Below, piece by piece: positions 7,879 through 17,209 of a DNA stretch of 64,000 bases. The stretch lies in the NCBI GenBank assembly GCA_942490945.1, contig CALNYZ010000044.1:620001-684000 (forward strand). The letters run 5' to 3'. The stretch comes from CALNYZ01 sp942490945 (GTDB lineage: Bacteria; Pseudomonadota; Gammaproteobacteria; UBA6429; Thiohalophilaceae). Positions within the stretch are counted from its first letter, which is position 1, and the number at the start of each line of letters is the position of its first letter. Below the pieces are notes generated by a model that saw nothing but the letters and a program-made list of their open reading frames with translations, was not told the origin of the DNA and searched no databases. The position numbers were made by a program, and so were the translations under genes.

Positions 7879-8085
7879 TTATTTAAGACCGTATTTCTGA
7901 CGGAATTTATCAACACGACCACCGGTATCCACAATTTTTTGCTTGCCGGTATAAAATGGATGGCATTGTGAGCAGACTTCGATGGTTAGGGCGTCATCGC
8001 CGACAGTAGACTGGGTTTCAAAACTGTTGCCACAACTGCAGGTGACACTCACTTTGCTGTATTTTGGATGGATATCTGCTTTCAT
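7879..8085 (-). CDS. rpmE: Ribosomal protein L31
   Basis: 68 residues, starting MKADIHPKYSKVSVTCSCGN. It is a component of the large ribosomal subunit. Cys residues in TCSCGN and VCSQCHPFYTGKQ form the zinc-binding set of the C-plus (zinc-containing) L31 type, as distinct from the zinc-free paralogue ykgM/rpmE2. The family N-terminus fixes the start at 8085, 17 codons inside the longest frame. The C-terminal KFRQKYGLK is typical. The gene is monocistronic, with a strong terminator downstream. Confidence 0.97.
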   Translation of the reverse strand: MKADIHPKYSKVSVTCSCGNSFETQSTVGDDALTIEVCSQCHPFYTGKQKIVDTGGRVDKFRQKYGLK

Positions 8086-8290
8086 TTCTTTGCTCACCTT
8101 AGTTGTGCGCGTATCGCATCCCGGTCTGGTATTCATTCCGGCACCATACGTCTTGCATTGATTAATACCCGATGAGTCAACAGTATTTCACTGGATATCA
8201 CCGGGGCGGCAAAGTGTACGGAATCCGTCCAGATTAGGCAAGCCAGATCGGCACATATTGTGCCTGATTGCGTGAAAACCGCGCCCGTCC

Positions 8291-8659
8291 TTAACCCGGG
8301 ACAAAGGTCAGTATTTTTGCCTGTTCAGTTTTTTTCTGCCGTCCTGGTCGTCCGTGTGCCATTTCATTCAGGTCTTTGAAGGTGTCACTCAGTTCATGCA
8401 GGCTATCCCACATCATCTCGGACAATTCAATGGTGGCCGCCAGTGGATTCGAGGCACGCTCACGTACCATATCGATTTTCCATTGCCAGCAGCGTAGACG
8501 TTTTTGTTGATCTTCTGGCGCACGACCAATCAACTGCTCGATTTGCTTTTTTCGCAGATATTCAAACGTTTCTGGCGATGTTTCCCACAACTCGCGCCAG
8601 TCATCAAACTTGTATTCGGCCGGTTTTGTCTCAACCGTTGTTTCTGTGCTTCCGCCCAT
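8291..8659 (-). CDS. DUF3135 domain protein
   Basis: 122 residues from the ATG at 8659; a GAGGT element about 9 nt upstream supports it over the ATG at 8674. The core shows KFDDWRELWETSPETFEYLR, then an Arg/Gln-rich helical part (QKRLRCWQWKIDMVRERASN) and PLAATIELSEMMWDSLHEL. This is the pattern of DUF3135, a small soluble, helical family of unknown function in gammaproteobacteria. The tail is basic (GRPGRQKKTEQ). It precedes rpmE on the same strand but with a gap of about 200 nt, so co-transcription is uncertain. Confidence 0.75.
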   Translation of the reverse strand: MGGSTETTVETKPAEYKFDDWRELWETSPETFEYLRKKQIEQLIGRAPEDQQKRLRCWQWKIDMVRERASNPLAATIELSEMMWDSLHELSDTFKDLNEMAHGRPGRQKKTEQAKILTFVPG

Positions 8660-9034
8660 TTCCCGGTACCTCATGTGCTACAAAATTACGACTACAACAA
8701 ATTGCCCCCTGGCGTGCTTTAACTGCATGACGCTTGGCGCTCCTTAGCCGGGAATCACACATGCTTCTCAGGCATATTTATTGTGCTTCTTATATAAGAT
8801 ATTGCTTGTTCAGGGGGATGTTGTCAAAAATTTTAGCGTGACTATCTGATGTAATTTATTGAAATACTTGGCTAAGTTATTGATGTGATTATTATTTGTG
8901 CAAATTAATTTTTTGCACAAAAAGAGGGGTTAATTAACTAAAAGCGCCTTACGCTTTCACACAAGGCGCTGTTTATAGCCTGTCACAAGTTGCGAAATGA
9001 CCTGGCGCAATACCAGCCAGAACCTGGCAGACAA
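8660..9034. other. Intergenic region after rho
   Basis: AT-rich stretch with no credible gene. It contains the probable promoter region of the DUF3135 gene, a hairpin TTGTGCAAA/TTTGCACAA at 8896-8919 without a good T-tract, and the rho terminator. A run of C/T-rich sequence at 8730-8780 has no recognisable function. Confidence 0.5.
8938..8970 (-). terminator. Probable terminator downstream of rho
   Basis: AGCGCCTT (8943-8950) and AAGGCGCT (8963-8970) form a perfect 8-bp stem with a 12-nt loop. On the minus strand it is followed by TTTTAG, a short T-tract. It lies 65 nt past the rho stop codon. Confidence 0.65.
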
Positions 9035-10291
9035 CTAGCGCTTCATGGAATCAAAGAACTGCGCATTGGTCTTGGTGGCCTTGAGTTTGTCGTACAGGAA
9101 TTCCATCGCAGCGATTTCATCCATGTCATGTACCACCTTGCGCAAGATCCACAGCATTTGCAGTTCATCTGCCGCGGTCAGTAATTCCTCGCGACGGGTA
9201 CCGGAGCGGTTGATATTAATTGCGGGGAAAATACGTTTCTCAGCAATACGACGATCAAGGTGAATTTCGCTGTTGCCGGTACCTTTGAATTCCTCATAGA
9301 TGACATCATCCATGCGTGAACCGGTATCAATCAACGCGGTTGCCAGAATCGTCAACGAGCCGCCTTCCTCGATATTACGTGCCGCACCGAAGAAACGCTT
9401 GGGCCGTTGCAAGGCGTTGGCATCGACACCACCGGTAAGTACCTTGCCTGATGACGGGATAACGGTATTGTAGGCGCGAGCGAGGCGGGTGATGGAGTCG
9501 AGCAAGATCACAACGTCTTTTTTATGTTCGACCAGACGCTTGGCCTTTTCGATAACCATTTCCGCAACCTGGACGTGGCGACTGGCCGGTTCATCAAAGG
9601 TACTGGAGACCACTTCACCGCGTACCGAACGCGACATCTCGGTGACTTCTTCCGGACGTTCATCAATGAGCAAAACAATCAAATGGCACTCGGGGTGATT
9701 ATTGGAAATGGCGTGTGCAATATCATGCAACATCATGGTTTTACCGGCTTTCGGTGGCGATACAATCAAACCACGTTGACCCTTGCCGATGGGTGCGGTC
9801 AGGTCGATGACACGTGCCGTGACATCTTCGGTACTGCCATTACCCTGTTCGAGCGTCAGGCGTTCATTTGGGTGTAACGGGGTGAGGTTTTCAAACAGCA
9901 CTTTATTACGGCCGCTTTCTGGTGGTTCAAAGTTGATTTCGCCAACCTTCAGCAGTGCAAAATAGCGCTCGCCATCTTTGGGTGGGCGAATCTTGCCGGC
10001 AACGGTATCACCGGTACGCAGGTTAAAGCGGCGGATTTGACTGGGCGAAACGTAGATATCATCTGGGCCTGCCAAGTAGGAGCTTTCCGCAGAGCGCAAG
10101 AATCCGAAACCATCCTGCAAAATTTCCAGCACGCCGTCACCGGAAATATCTTCTCCGCTTTTCGCGTGCGCTTTGAGTATGGAAAATATGATGTCCTGCT
10201 TACGTGAGCGAGACATCCCTTCAATACCCATTTCCAGGGCTATTTTAATAAGATCAGGAACAGGGGTTTGCTTGAGTTCAGTTAGATTCAT
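9035..10291 (-). CDS. rho: Transcription termination factor Rho
   Basis: 418 residues from the conserved start MNLTELKQTPVPDLIKIALE, 27 codons inside the longest frame. Rho is a hexameric RNA-dependent ATPase that releases transcripts. Visible parts: N-terminal helical domain, the cold-shock-like RNA-binding domain with DGFGFLRSAE near residue 62, the Walker A segment SPPKAGKT near 178, the Walker B strand VVILLDSITRLARAYN near 260 and a Q-loop/R-loop region ending near the C-terminus KTNAQFFDSMKR. Length equals the gammaproteobacterial norm (419). The gene lies downstream of trxA with a 368-nt leader, the usual place for Rho autoregulation. Confidence 0.98.
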   Translation of the reverse strand: MNLTELKQTPVPDLIKIALEMGIEGMSRSRKQDIIFSILKAHAKSGEDISGDGVLEILQDGFGFLRSAESSYLAGPDDIYVSPSQIRRFNLRTGDTVAGKIRPPKDGERYFALLKVGEINFEPPESGRNKVLFENLTPLHPNERLTLEQGNGSTEDVTARVIDLTAPIGKGQRGLIVSPPKAGKTMMLHDIAHAISNNHPECHLIVLLIDERPEEVTEMSRSVRGEVVSSTFDEPASRHVQVAEMVIEKAKRLVEHKKDVVILLDSITRLARAYNTVIPSSGKVLTGGVDANALQRPKRFFGAARNIEEGGSLTILATALIDTGSRMDDVIYEEFKGTGNSEIHLDRRIAEKRIFPAININRSGTRREELLTAADELQMLWILRKVVHDMDEIAAMEFLYDKLKATKTNAQFFDSMKR

Positions 10292-10659
10292 ACAGGTGAC
10301 TTCTTCTTGATAGGTTGTTGATTGGTTTGAGTTGTTTTTGAACTTGTTAGATTTTTTTTCTTTGAATAGCACACTCGCGCGCGCAGCTTTTACTTACAGA
10401 TTGAAAACTAAAATTCGTTTGGGGAGTTGCCTGGCGGTTGGTTTCAGTGCTGTTTGATGTCCCGATATTTGCTGAATTTTTTTACATAGACACTGGATTG
10501 ACACTGGGTACTGCAGCAGGCTTTCACTCGTGAAGCGTTTAATCCACTCTTAAATCGCTTACTGTTAGTAAAAGTAACACTAAATTGATAATTCGTCCAG
10601 TCCGGGAGTTAAATTGACGCCCAAATAGATTCAGGCGCCAATTCAGCTAGTTACAGGCC
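10292..10659. other. rho leader / trxA-rho intergenic region
   Basis: 368 nt without a gene. In gammaproteobacteria the rho leader mediates attenuation by Rho itself; by position this stretch is the candidate, but I see no specific site beyond a stem-loop at its trxA end (10612-10643). Confidence 0.5.
10612..10643 (-). terminator. Possible trxA terminator/attenuator
   Basis: AATTGGCGCC and GGCGTCAATT form a 10-bp stem with one G-T pair around a 12-nt loop, 16 nt after the trxA stop. Only a short TTT follows on the minus strand, so it may be a weak terminator or an attenuator before rho. Confidence 0.55.
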
Positions 10660-10986
10660 TTATAAATTACTGTCGATAAAGGCGGTAAGCTGTGACTTGT
10701 TAACTGCCCCGACCTTCGTTGCTTCCACGTTACCACCTTTGAAAATCATCAGCGTTGGAATACCACGAATACCGAATTTAGGCGGAGTATTGGGATTTTC
10801 ATCAATATTGAGTTTTGCCACTTTTAGCTTATCGGCATACTCAGTCGAGATTTCATCAAGAATTGGCGCAATCATTTTGCATGGTCCACACCAGTCTGCC
10901 CAGAAATCGACAATCACCGGACCATCCGCGTTTACGACCTCTGCGTCAAAACTATCATCTGTTACATACACAATGTTGTCACTCAA
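10660..10986 (-). CDS. trxA: Thioredoxin 1
   Basis: 108 residues, cytosolic. The active site WCGPC has its cysteines at residues 33 and 36, inside VIVDFWADWCGPCKMIAPIL. The conserved cis-Pro segment GIRGIPTLMIFKGG follows near residue 73. Length and motifs match E. coli TrxA. It reduces protein disulfides (ribonucleotide reductase, PAPS reductase and others) using electrons from thioredoxin reductase. It is divergent from rhlB and upstream of rho, the classic gammaproteobacterial arrangement. A GGAG element precedes the ATG. Confidence 0.98.
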   Translation of the reverse strand: MSDNIVYVTDDSFDAEVVNADGPVIVDFWADWCGPCKMIAPILDEISTEYADKLKVAKLNIDENPNTPPKFGIRGIPTLMIFKGGNVEATKVGAVNKSQLTAFIDSNL

Positions 10987-11166
10987 TCTTGGATCTCCTC
11001 TATACGATTCGATAATTCATCAAACTCATTCAAAATTCCATCTCATGAGTATGACGCAATTTCGTCTTCTTCAATACTACATTTGAGCCCAAGAACGATA
11101 CTATTTCAAGCCCCTTTTTAACAAGCCATATCTTGTTGACCGGGAAATCTGTTATTCTAGCGGGTA

Positions 11167-12444
11167 ATGAATGACCAACATTTAGCCGATCTCAGTTTTC
11201 GTGACTTGAATCTACCCGACACTATCTTGCAAGGCCTTGATGAAGCAGGCTTTTTAAGGTGTACCCCGATACAAGCAGAAACCTTGCCAATTGCGCTTGC
11301 CGGTAAGGATGTCGCTGGCCAGGCGCAAACGGGCACCGGTAAGACTGCCGCATTTTTATTGGCCGTGTTTAATAAATTGCTGGCGAATAACGAACAACCT
11401 GGCAAACAACCGCGCGCTTTCATTCTTGCACCGACACGCGAACTGGCACAGCAAATTTATAATGACGCCATATTACTCGGTAAACACACGGGATTACGCT
11501 TCACCGTTTGTTACGGCGGTACCGGCTATGACCAACAACGGCAGCAGCTCGAGGCCGGTACGGATGTCCTCATCGGCACACCGGGACGTTTAATCGATTA
11601 CTTCAAGCAGCACGTATTTAATCTCAAACAAATTGAATGTCTAGTTATAGATGAGGCGGACCGCATGTTCGACCTCGGTTTTATCAAGGACATTCGTTAT
11701 TTGTTACGGCGCATGCCGCCCCCACAAGAACGTCTGAATATGCTGTTTTCAGCAACCCTGTCGCATCGCGTCATGGAACTGACCTACGAACACATGAACA
11801 AGGTGACCCGTGTCGTCATCAAATCTGAAAACGTTACCGCTGACAAGATTACCCAAACTGTCTATTACCCGGCAACGGATGAAAAAATTTCCTTACTGCT
11901 TGGCCTGTTTGAGACCCGTCATATCGAACGTGCCGTCATATTTTGTAACACCAAGCGTAATACCGAACTGGTTACCGCCTACATGGAAGGCAACGGCCGA
12001 CCCACTGCGTTGCTGTCCGGTGATGTACCACAAAATAAACGTCTGCGTTTGTTGCAGGAGTTTACCGACGGCAAGTTGATGGTAATGGTTGCTACGGATG
12101 TCGCGGCACGCGGACTGCATATCCCTGAAGTATCACACGTCATCAATTTTGATTTGCCCAACGATGCGGAAGATTACGTGCATCGGATTGGCCGCACTGC
12201 ACGCGCCGGAGAAAGTGGCGAAGCAATCAGTTTTGCCTGTGAAGAATTCGCGCAGGCCTTGCCGGAAATTGAAGAATACATTGGCATGAAAATTACTACC
12301 GCGAAAATTACCCCGGATTTACTCGCTACACCCAAACCCCCTATATTCCCGAAACGCGATCCCAACAAGAAAAACTTTGATCGCAAGAAACGTCCACAAA
12401 ACAGGTCACGTCATTCAGGCAGAAGCTCGTCGCAAAACCGCTAA
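11167..12444 (+). CDS. rhlB: ATP-dependent DEAD-box RNA helicase RhlB
   Basis: 425 residues. Q motif region FLRCTPIQAETLP near 29, motif I AQTGTGKT at 53-60, DEAD box at 162-165 in VIDEADRMFDLGF, motif III SAT near 200, and motif VI HRIGRTARAG near 338. The sequence and position next to trxA/rho fit RhlB, the helicase of the RNA degradosome, which unwinds structured mRNA for RNase E and PNPase. The C-terminus is short, basic and Arg/Ser/Asn-rich, a likely RNA-binding tail. It is transcribed divergently from trxA. Confidence 0.93.
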   Translation: MNDQHLADLSFRDLNLPDTILQGLDEAGFLRCTPIQAETLPIALAGKDVAGQAQTGTGKTAAFLLAVFNKLLANNEQPGKQPRAFILAPTRELAQQIYNDAILLGKHTGLRFTVCYGGTGYDQQRQQLEAGTDVLIGTPGRLIDYFKQHVFNLKQIECLVIDEADRMFDLGFIKDIRYLLRRMPPPQERLNMLFSATLSHRVMELTYEHMNKVTRVVIKSENVTADKITQTVYYPATDEKISLLLGLFETRHIERAVIFCNTKRNTELVTAYMEGNGRPTALLSGDVPQNKRLRLLQEFTDGKLMVMVATDVAARGLHIPEVSHVINFDLPNDAEDYVHRIGRTARAGESGEAISFACEEFAQALPEIEEYIGMKITTAKITPDLLATPKPPIFPKRDPNKKNFDRKKRPQNRSRHSGRSSSQNR

Positions 12445-12482
12445 CACTCGCTATTCACTGTATTGAAAATAAAGAGAGGATG

Positions 12483-13538
12483 TTATTTTTTGACGGCATC
12501 CAAACGTTGCTGTTGGCGCCACGCCTGGAAGGTTGGGTACTTCTGGTAATCATTCGATAACACGTACTCCAAAATGCCCGTCATCCGATGTGTGGAACTG
12601 GTCGAATCCATGCGAATAATTTCCATACCTTTTTCATCAAAGAAAATCAGATTGGGAGTGTAGTCGATATTTAATAACTTGACCCATTCGTGCATTTTCA
12701 GACTATGGCCACTGGGTGTGATCACCCCTTCGTCTTTGGTTATATCGATTTGCGCTGCCTGTAATTTTTTCAGCAGCGCGATAATTTTTTCATCGCTTAG
12801 CACGTCACCATGCATCACATCACAGGCATGACATTTGGGTTTTTCGAATGACACCAGCAACTTCTGCTTTGCCGGCACCTTGTTACGCGCAAATACATAG
12901 GGACCGCGTGCGAATGACGGGTGCTTGTTTAATGTTTCACTACCTGCGGCCTCGGCCAGTTGCCCGCGTTCCAGATAATGACGGAACGACTGGGTTTTGT
13001 ATTCCTCATTGGCAACGTATTCCAATACCGCCTTGAATTGATACTTCGACCGATAACCAGGCAAGCGAAACACCTCGTGACCCTTTAAATCGATAAACAC
13101 GATGGTCGGGGTAAAATGAAATTTGTTCAGATGCGCAAATTTGCTCTCTTTATGTTTTTGGCCTTTCAGGTCAGTAATTTCCTGATTACCACGAATATCA
13201 ATGGCCACCACTTCAAAATTCTTGCGTGTATAAGCGGCAATATCAGGGCTGCCCCAGTTGACCTTGAGCTGTTTATCACAAAAACCACAGCCATCCTGGC
13301 CAAAATACAGGATCAGGCCTTTTTTACCATTTTCGGCGGTTTCGGCGAGGTCATCACGTAAATCAAACAGACTCAGCTTGAACCAGTCGGGTATCTGCGC
13401 GGCCTGGAGCGTTTGTATAGCTGCCATCATCAGCCACAACAGACTGACCGCAAGCCAGGACTGGATTGATTTTGACGCGTGTGATCGAACGTTTTGCATG
13501 GTGGGTGCTGAATCTGCCATTTTGCGCTGTATTACCAT
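12483..13538 (-). CDS. Exported protein with two thioredoxin-like (SoxW-type) domains
   Basis: 351 residues from the first ATG; the ATG at 13499 (MQNVRSHASK...) would give a tidier signal sequence. A hydrophobic segment WLAVSLLWLMMAAIQTLQAA precedes the mature protein. Domain 1 has GQDGCGFCDKQ (CxxC) and a thioredoxin cis-Pro part FHFTPTIVFID; domain 2 has FEKPKCHACDVMHGD (CxxC) and NIDYTPNLIFFDEKG. Both therefore keep a redox-active pair. The fold and FxDxxG features recall SoxW-like periplasmic thioredoxins, which reduce disulfides in c-type cytochrome or sulfur-oxidation proteins. No sox genes are near, so the partner is unknown. Confidence 0.75.
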   Translation of the reverse strand: MVIQRKMADSAPTMQNVRSHASKSIQSWLAVSLLWLMMAAIQTLQAAQIPDWFKLSLFDLRDDLAETAENGKKGLILYFGQDGCGFCDKQLKVNWGSPDIAAYTRKNFEVVAIDIRGNQEITDLKGQKHKESKFAHLNKFHFTPTIVFIDLKGHEVFRLPGYRSKYQFKAVLEYVANEEYKTQSFRHYLERGQLAEAAGSETLNKHPSFARGPYVFARNKVPAKQKLLVSFEKPKCHACDVMHGDVLSDEKIIALLKKLQAAQIDITKDEGVITPSGHSLKMHEWVKLLNIDYTPNLIFFDEKGMEIIRMDSTSSTHRMTGILEYVLSNDYQKYPTFQAWRQQQRLDAVKK

Positions 13539-13782
13539 TCCTAATAATTATCGGTAACTGCTTATGCTAAGTTTAGGATTTACTTAAAAAAATTCCAGTC
13601 ATTCCTGATTAATACCTGTCCATCCCGGGGCTGGGTAGCAGTGCGAGTGCCAAGCACCGGGTTTAAGCGAGCTCATATAAACGTATCACATAACCGGAAC
13701 TACAACAGAGAGCGCCACATTCCAGCTCGAATCAAGTAAAATGCGCCGCAATCTTTTTCAACAGCAGGCACACGGACCAGAC

Positions 13783-14184
13783 ATGTCATCTTCCGCATCC
13801 ATACAACTCAATCTTTCGTTCGGTGAATTCCTCGACAAGATCACCATCCTGGAAATCAAGGCCGAGCGCATCAGTGATCCGGCCAAGCTGGCTAACATTC
13901 GCCACGAACTGAACATGCTGCGCGACATCTGGCAGGCGCATGACAAATCGAAAATTGATATCGCCAGTGAGTACGCGGCACTAAAGGCAATCAATGAAAA
14001 GTTATGGACAATTGAAGATGACATTCGCGACAAGGAACGCGCCAGGGAATTTGACGCCGACTTTATTCAACTCGCGCGTGACGTCTATATTAATAATGAC
14101 GAGCGCGCCAACATCAAGCGTGCCATTAATGAAAAACTCGGCTCGGAACTCATCGAAGAAAAATCCTATGCGGATTACACCTGA
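13783..14184 (+). CDS. DUF6165 family protein
   Basis: 133 residues from the second ATG (13783), which begins MSSSASIQLNLSFGEFLDKI; the family N-terminus LSFGEFLDKITILEIKAERI follows. It is a small soluble helical protein, rich in charged residues (RDKERAREFDADFIQLARDV), with no signal peptide or catalytic motif. The family is often found near lipopolysaccharide or cell-envelope genes, but its role is unknown. It is convergent with mtgA, the stop codons being only 3 nt apart. Confidence 0.75.
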   Translation: MSSSASIQLNLSFGEFLDKITILEIKAERISDPAKLANIRHELNMLRDIWQAHDKSKIDIASEYAALKAINEKLWTIEDDIRDKERAREFDADFIQLARDVYINNDERANIKRAINEKLGSELIEEKSYADYT

Positions 14185-14187
14185 GCC

Positions 14188-14958
14188 TCAGGGTTTATTG
14201 CTCCAGTACATATAACGTTCAATCTTATCGACCCGACGCGTAAATCGATTCGTTCGTGTTCGCGGATTATGCTTGCGCGGACTGGGCAAAGTGGCCGCCA
14301 GCTCCGCCGCTTGTTGCCGACTGATTTGCGAGATATCAAGATTGTAATAATGACGCGCCGCCGCCGCGACACCATAAACACCTTCACCAAACTCGGCAAT
14401 GTTCATATAAATTTCCAGGATACGTAACTTGGGCAGGTTCTGTTCCATGGCCAGGGTGAGAACAAGTTCATTCAGTTTGCGCAGAGGATTACGTGATGAA
14501 CTTAAAAACAGATTTTTAACGGTTTGTTGTGAAATCGTGCTGGCACCATATTTGAAATCAAGTTTTTCAAAATTATGATTCATGGCTTCCATAAACGCTT
14601 CCGCATCAAATCCCTGGTGGGTATAAAAACGACTGTCTTCAGCAACTATCAACGACTGTTTCATAAAGCGTGGAATGTTGACCCAGTCAACCTGTTGCCA
14701 ATACAGCACAGGCAAACTGGTATCTTTTTTACGCCGCACCTGATACTCATCGATAAAGGCAGTGGATTTGATTTGTCCGGATTCATAATGCGACCAGTCC
14801 GGCCAAATCAGGGAAAGATAAAAAATATCCAACAGGATCGCCAGTACCGTGATACGGATCGTCCATATGAGAACACGTTTTAGTTTTCCGGATTTTTTAC
14901 GCGCTCGCGGTCTGTAGCCACGACGTAAACGCATGCGACGCCAACTTAATTTACCCAC
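14188..14958 (-). CDS. mtgA: Monofunctional peptidoglycan glycosyltransferase
   Basis: 256 residues. A basic N-terminus (RRMRLRRGYRPRARKKSGK) is followed by one membrane anchor (residues about 30-52), then a GT51 domain. Catalytic Glu is in LIVAEDSRFYTHQGFD, and GASTISQQTVKNLFLS and LEIYMNIAEFGEGVYGVAAA carry the other conserved motifs. It polymerises lipid II into glycan strands in the periplasm, without a transpeptidase domain. Length is normal (about 230-260). It is followed by tsaD on the same strand with a gap of about 140 nt upstream of its start. Confidence 0.95.
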   Translation of the reverse strand: MGKLSWRRMRLRRGYRPRARKKSGKLKRVLIWTIRITVLAILLDIFYLSLIWPDWSHYESGQIKSTAFIDEYQVRRKKDTSLPVLYWQQVDWVNIPRFMKQSLIVAEDSRFYTHQGFDAEAFMEAMNHNFEKLDFKYGASTISQQTVKNLFLSSSRNPLRKLNELVLTLAMEQNLPKLRILEIYMNIAEFGEGVYGVAAAARHYYNLDISQISRQQAAELAATLPSPRKHNPRTRTNRFTRRVDKIERYMYWSNKP

Positions 14959-15100
14959 GTTAAATCATGTTCCTTGCTCTGCTATTAATAAGCGCTAACT
15001 GGACGAAAATATTTTCGCAAAATCGATTCTGATGCAAATAACATCCACAACATAACACTGCTAAAACCGAATTGATTCGCGCAGCACATGGAAGAAATAA

Positions 15101-16174
15101 TCAGGCCGGTGTCAGCTCATCAAGCGGCCAGCGCGCCCGCGCATTGATGGCCAAATCTGAGGCTGGATCTGAGATTTGGCCAGCAGCCAGGCGCTGATAA
15201 CCGGCATAGGCAATCATGGCGCCATTATCGGTGCAAAATTCCAGTCGTGGATAATAGACATGGGCCTTGAGCTTGTCGGTGAGTGCATGCAGTTTTTCGC
15301 GTAACGCACTGTTGGCGCTCACGCCACCGGCGATCACCAGACGAGTATAGCCGGTGTGTTCCAATGCACGTTTACATTTAATGGCGATGCTATCTACCAC
15401 GGCCTGCTGAAAAGCATACGCAATATCGGCCTTGTCCTGTTCGCTCTGCTCGCTCGCCTGCCAGCGGTTCAGGGTGTAGGTCTTGAGTCCGCTGAAACTG
15501 AAATCCAGTCCGGGCCGATCACACATCGGTCGCGGAAACTTGTCCTGCCCGATAAACCGTTGCGGATTGCCTTGCTTGGCGCATTTGGCCACCTGCGGCC
15601 CGCCGGGATAGCCGAGTCCGAGCAGCTTGGCGGTTTTATCAAATGCCTCACCCGCCGCGTCATCCAGAGATTCGCCAAGTAGTGAGTACTCACCTATGCC
15701 TTTCACATCGACGAGCTGGGTATGGCCACCCGAGACCAACAGGGCAACAAACGGGAACGCCGGAGGCTTGTCCTCCAGCATGGGCGCAAGCAGATGGCCT
15801 TCCATGTGGTGAACGCCAATAACCGGGATTTTCCACACGTAGGCAAGACTTTTTGCCACCGCCGCACCCACCAGCAGGGCGCCGAGCAGGCCGGGACCAG
15901 CCGTGTAGGCGATACCGGCTATATCGGTTTTCGCCAATCCGGCCTCATCCAGTACCTTATTAATAAGGGGCAGGATTTTTCGCACGTGGTCGCGCGAGGC
16001 CAGTTCCGGCACCACACCACCGTATTTCGCGTGTAATTCGACCTGCGAATAGAGCGCATGCGCCAGTAAACCCTGTCCACCGGCCAGTCGACCGTCGTAG
16101 ATGGCTACGCCAGTTTCATCGCAGGAGGTTTCAATACCAAGAATAGGCCCACAAATGGGGGTGGAAATTGTCAT
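15101..16174 (-). CDS. tsaD: tRNA N6-adenosine threonylcarbamoyltransferase TsaD
   Basis: 357 residues. The N-terminus GPILGIETSCDETGVAIYDG is the family signature; the metal-binding HHMEGHL segment lies near residue 118 and VSGGHTQL near 146. GGVSANSALREKL near residue 290 and CTDNGAMIA near 312 complete the ASKHA-type active site. With TsaB/C/E it makes t6A37 in tRNAs that read ANN codons. It is divergent from rpsU, the standard arrangement, so the two share a promoter region. Confidence 0.98.
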   Translation of the reverse strand: MTISTPICGPILGIETSCDETGVAIYDGRLAGGQGLLAHALYSQVELHAKYGGVVPELASRDHVRKILPLINKVLDEAGLAKTDIAGIAYTAGPGLLGALLVGAAVAKSLAYVWKIPVIGVHHMEGHLLAPMLEDKPPAFPFVALLVSGGHTQLVDVKGIGEYSLLGESLDDAAGEAFDKTAKLLGLGYPGGPQVAKCAKQGNPQRFIGQDKFPRPMCDRPGLDFSFSGLKTYTLNRWQASEQSEQDKADIAYAFQQAVVDSIAIKCKRALEHTGYTRLVIAGGVSANSALREKLHALTDKLKAHVYYPRLEFCTDNGAMIAYAGYQRLAAGQISDPASDLAINARARWPLDELTPA

Positions 16175-16233
16175 GTTTTTCCCAATTTCATATCATATCG
16201 GAGGCAAATATGCCGATAAATCCGTGCATTGTC

Positions 16234-16261
16234 TTTGCAAATCGCGGGGGTGGAGTATAAA
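16234..16261 (+). promoter_or_regulatory. Probable sigma-70 promoter of the rpsU block
   Basis: TATAAA (16256-16261) resembles a -10 element, and TTTGCA (16234-16239) is a weak -35 at 16-bp spacing. It lies 46 nt before the rpsU start in the short tsaD/rpsU intergenic region. Confidence 0.4.
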
Positions 16262-16306
16262 ATGCACCGCCCTTTAAGCCAACGAACAAACGAGGTAGAG
16301 GCTACT

Positions 16307-16522
16307 ATGCCTTCAGTACGATTAAAAGAAAACGAATCATTTGATGTCGCAATGCGACGCTTTAAACGTTCCTGCGAAAAAGCCGGCGTTTTATCTGAAG
16401 TACGTCGTCGTGAGTTTTACGAAAAACCCACAGCGATTCGCAAGCGCAAACTGGCAGCCGCCGTGAAGCGTCATCAGAAAAAAGTCAGCCGTGATCGTTC
16501 ACGTCTGGTTCGCTTATACTAA
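16307..16522 (+). CDS. rpsU: Ribosomal protein S21
   Basis: 71 residues starting MPSVRLKENESFDVAMRRFK, very basic, exactly the usual length. The start lies 26 codons inside the longest open frame and is preceded by GAGGTAGAGG. S21 is needed for initiation with natural mRNAs in the small subunit. It is the first gene of the macromolecular synthesis block rpsU-yqeY-dnaG-rpoD. Confidence 0.98.
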   Translation: MPSVRLKENESFDVAMRRFKRSCEKAGVLSEVRRREFYEKPTAIRKRKLAAAVKRHQKKVSRDRSRLVRLY

Positions 16523-16585
16523 TCAAGCACCGTTTACGCATCCCATCTTAAAGCCAATTCGAGCGTTGCCAACAATAGAACACAC

Positions 16586-17032
16586 ATGGCAGACCTGAAA
16601 ACGCAAATTACTGATGAAGTGAAAAACGCCATGCGCGCCAAGGATAAAGTTCGCCTTGGCACATTGCGCCTGATCACTGCGGCAATAAAACAACGTGAAG
16701 TGGACGAGCGTATCGAACTCAATGATACGCAAGTGCTGGAAGTGCTCACCAAAATGGTCAAACAACGCAACGACAGCATCAGTCAATTTGCTGCTGCTGG
16801 TCGTGATGATCTGAAAGTGATTGAAGAAGCCGAGCTGGTTGTGATCAACGAATTCATGCCCGCGCAATTATCGCCGGATGAAATCAGCAAGCTGATTGAT
16901 GAAGCCATCAAGGCAACCGGTGCCAATGCCATGCAGGACATGGGTAAGGTCATGGGGTTGCTCAAACCCAGGCTCGCTGGCAAGGCCGATATGGGCGCAG
17001 TCAGTGCCGCAATAAAATCAAAACTCTCCTGA
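16586..17032 (+). CDS. yqeY: GatB/YqeY domain protein
   Basis: 148 residues. MADLKTQITDEVKNAMRAKD is the typical start, followed by LGTLRLITAAIKQREVDERI and a C-terminal MGKVMGLLKPRLAGKADMGA. The domain also forms the tail of the GatB subunit of tRNA-dependent amidotransferase, where it contacts tRNA; the stand-alone function is not established. Placement between rpsU and dnaG is common in proteobacteria. Confidence 0.93.
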   Translation: MADLKTQITDEVKNAMRAKDKVRLGTLRLITAAIKQREVDERIELNDTQVLEVLTKMVKQRNDSISQFAAAGRDDLKVIEEAELVVINEFMPAQLSPDEISKLIDEAIKATGANAMQDMGKVMGLLKPRLAGKADMGAVSAAIKSKLS

Positions 17033-17209
17033 TAAGATTTCCCTGATCGGATTATCTTGGCCATTTCATAAAATCTGGTTACTGTTACAACTCTTTTCTT
17101 ACGTCGCACCCGAAACAGTCAGATAACACTATACTTATTGGAGTTGGGTGTCAGTAATCATTTCACCAGCAAAAAAATCTACACTAAAAAACTCTATCAA
17201 GGCAGGGAT

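Noticed and set aside
6714..7934. Thermonuclease starting upstream of the repeat at 7934
   Set aside because: This start lies inside rpmE, and the frame runs through its terminator. Only the start near 7520 gives a signal peptide.
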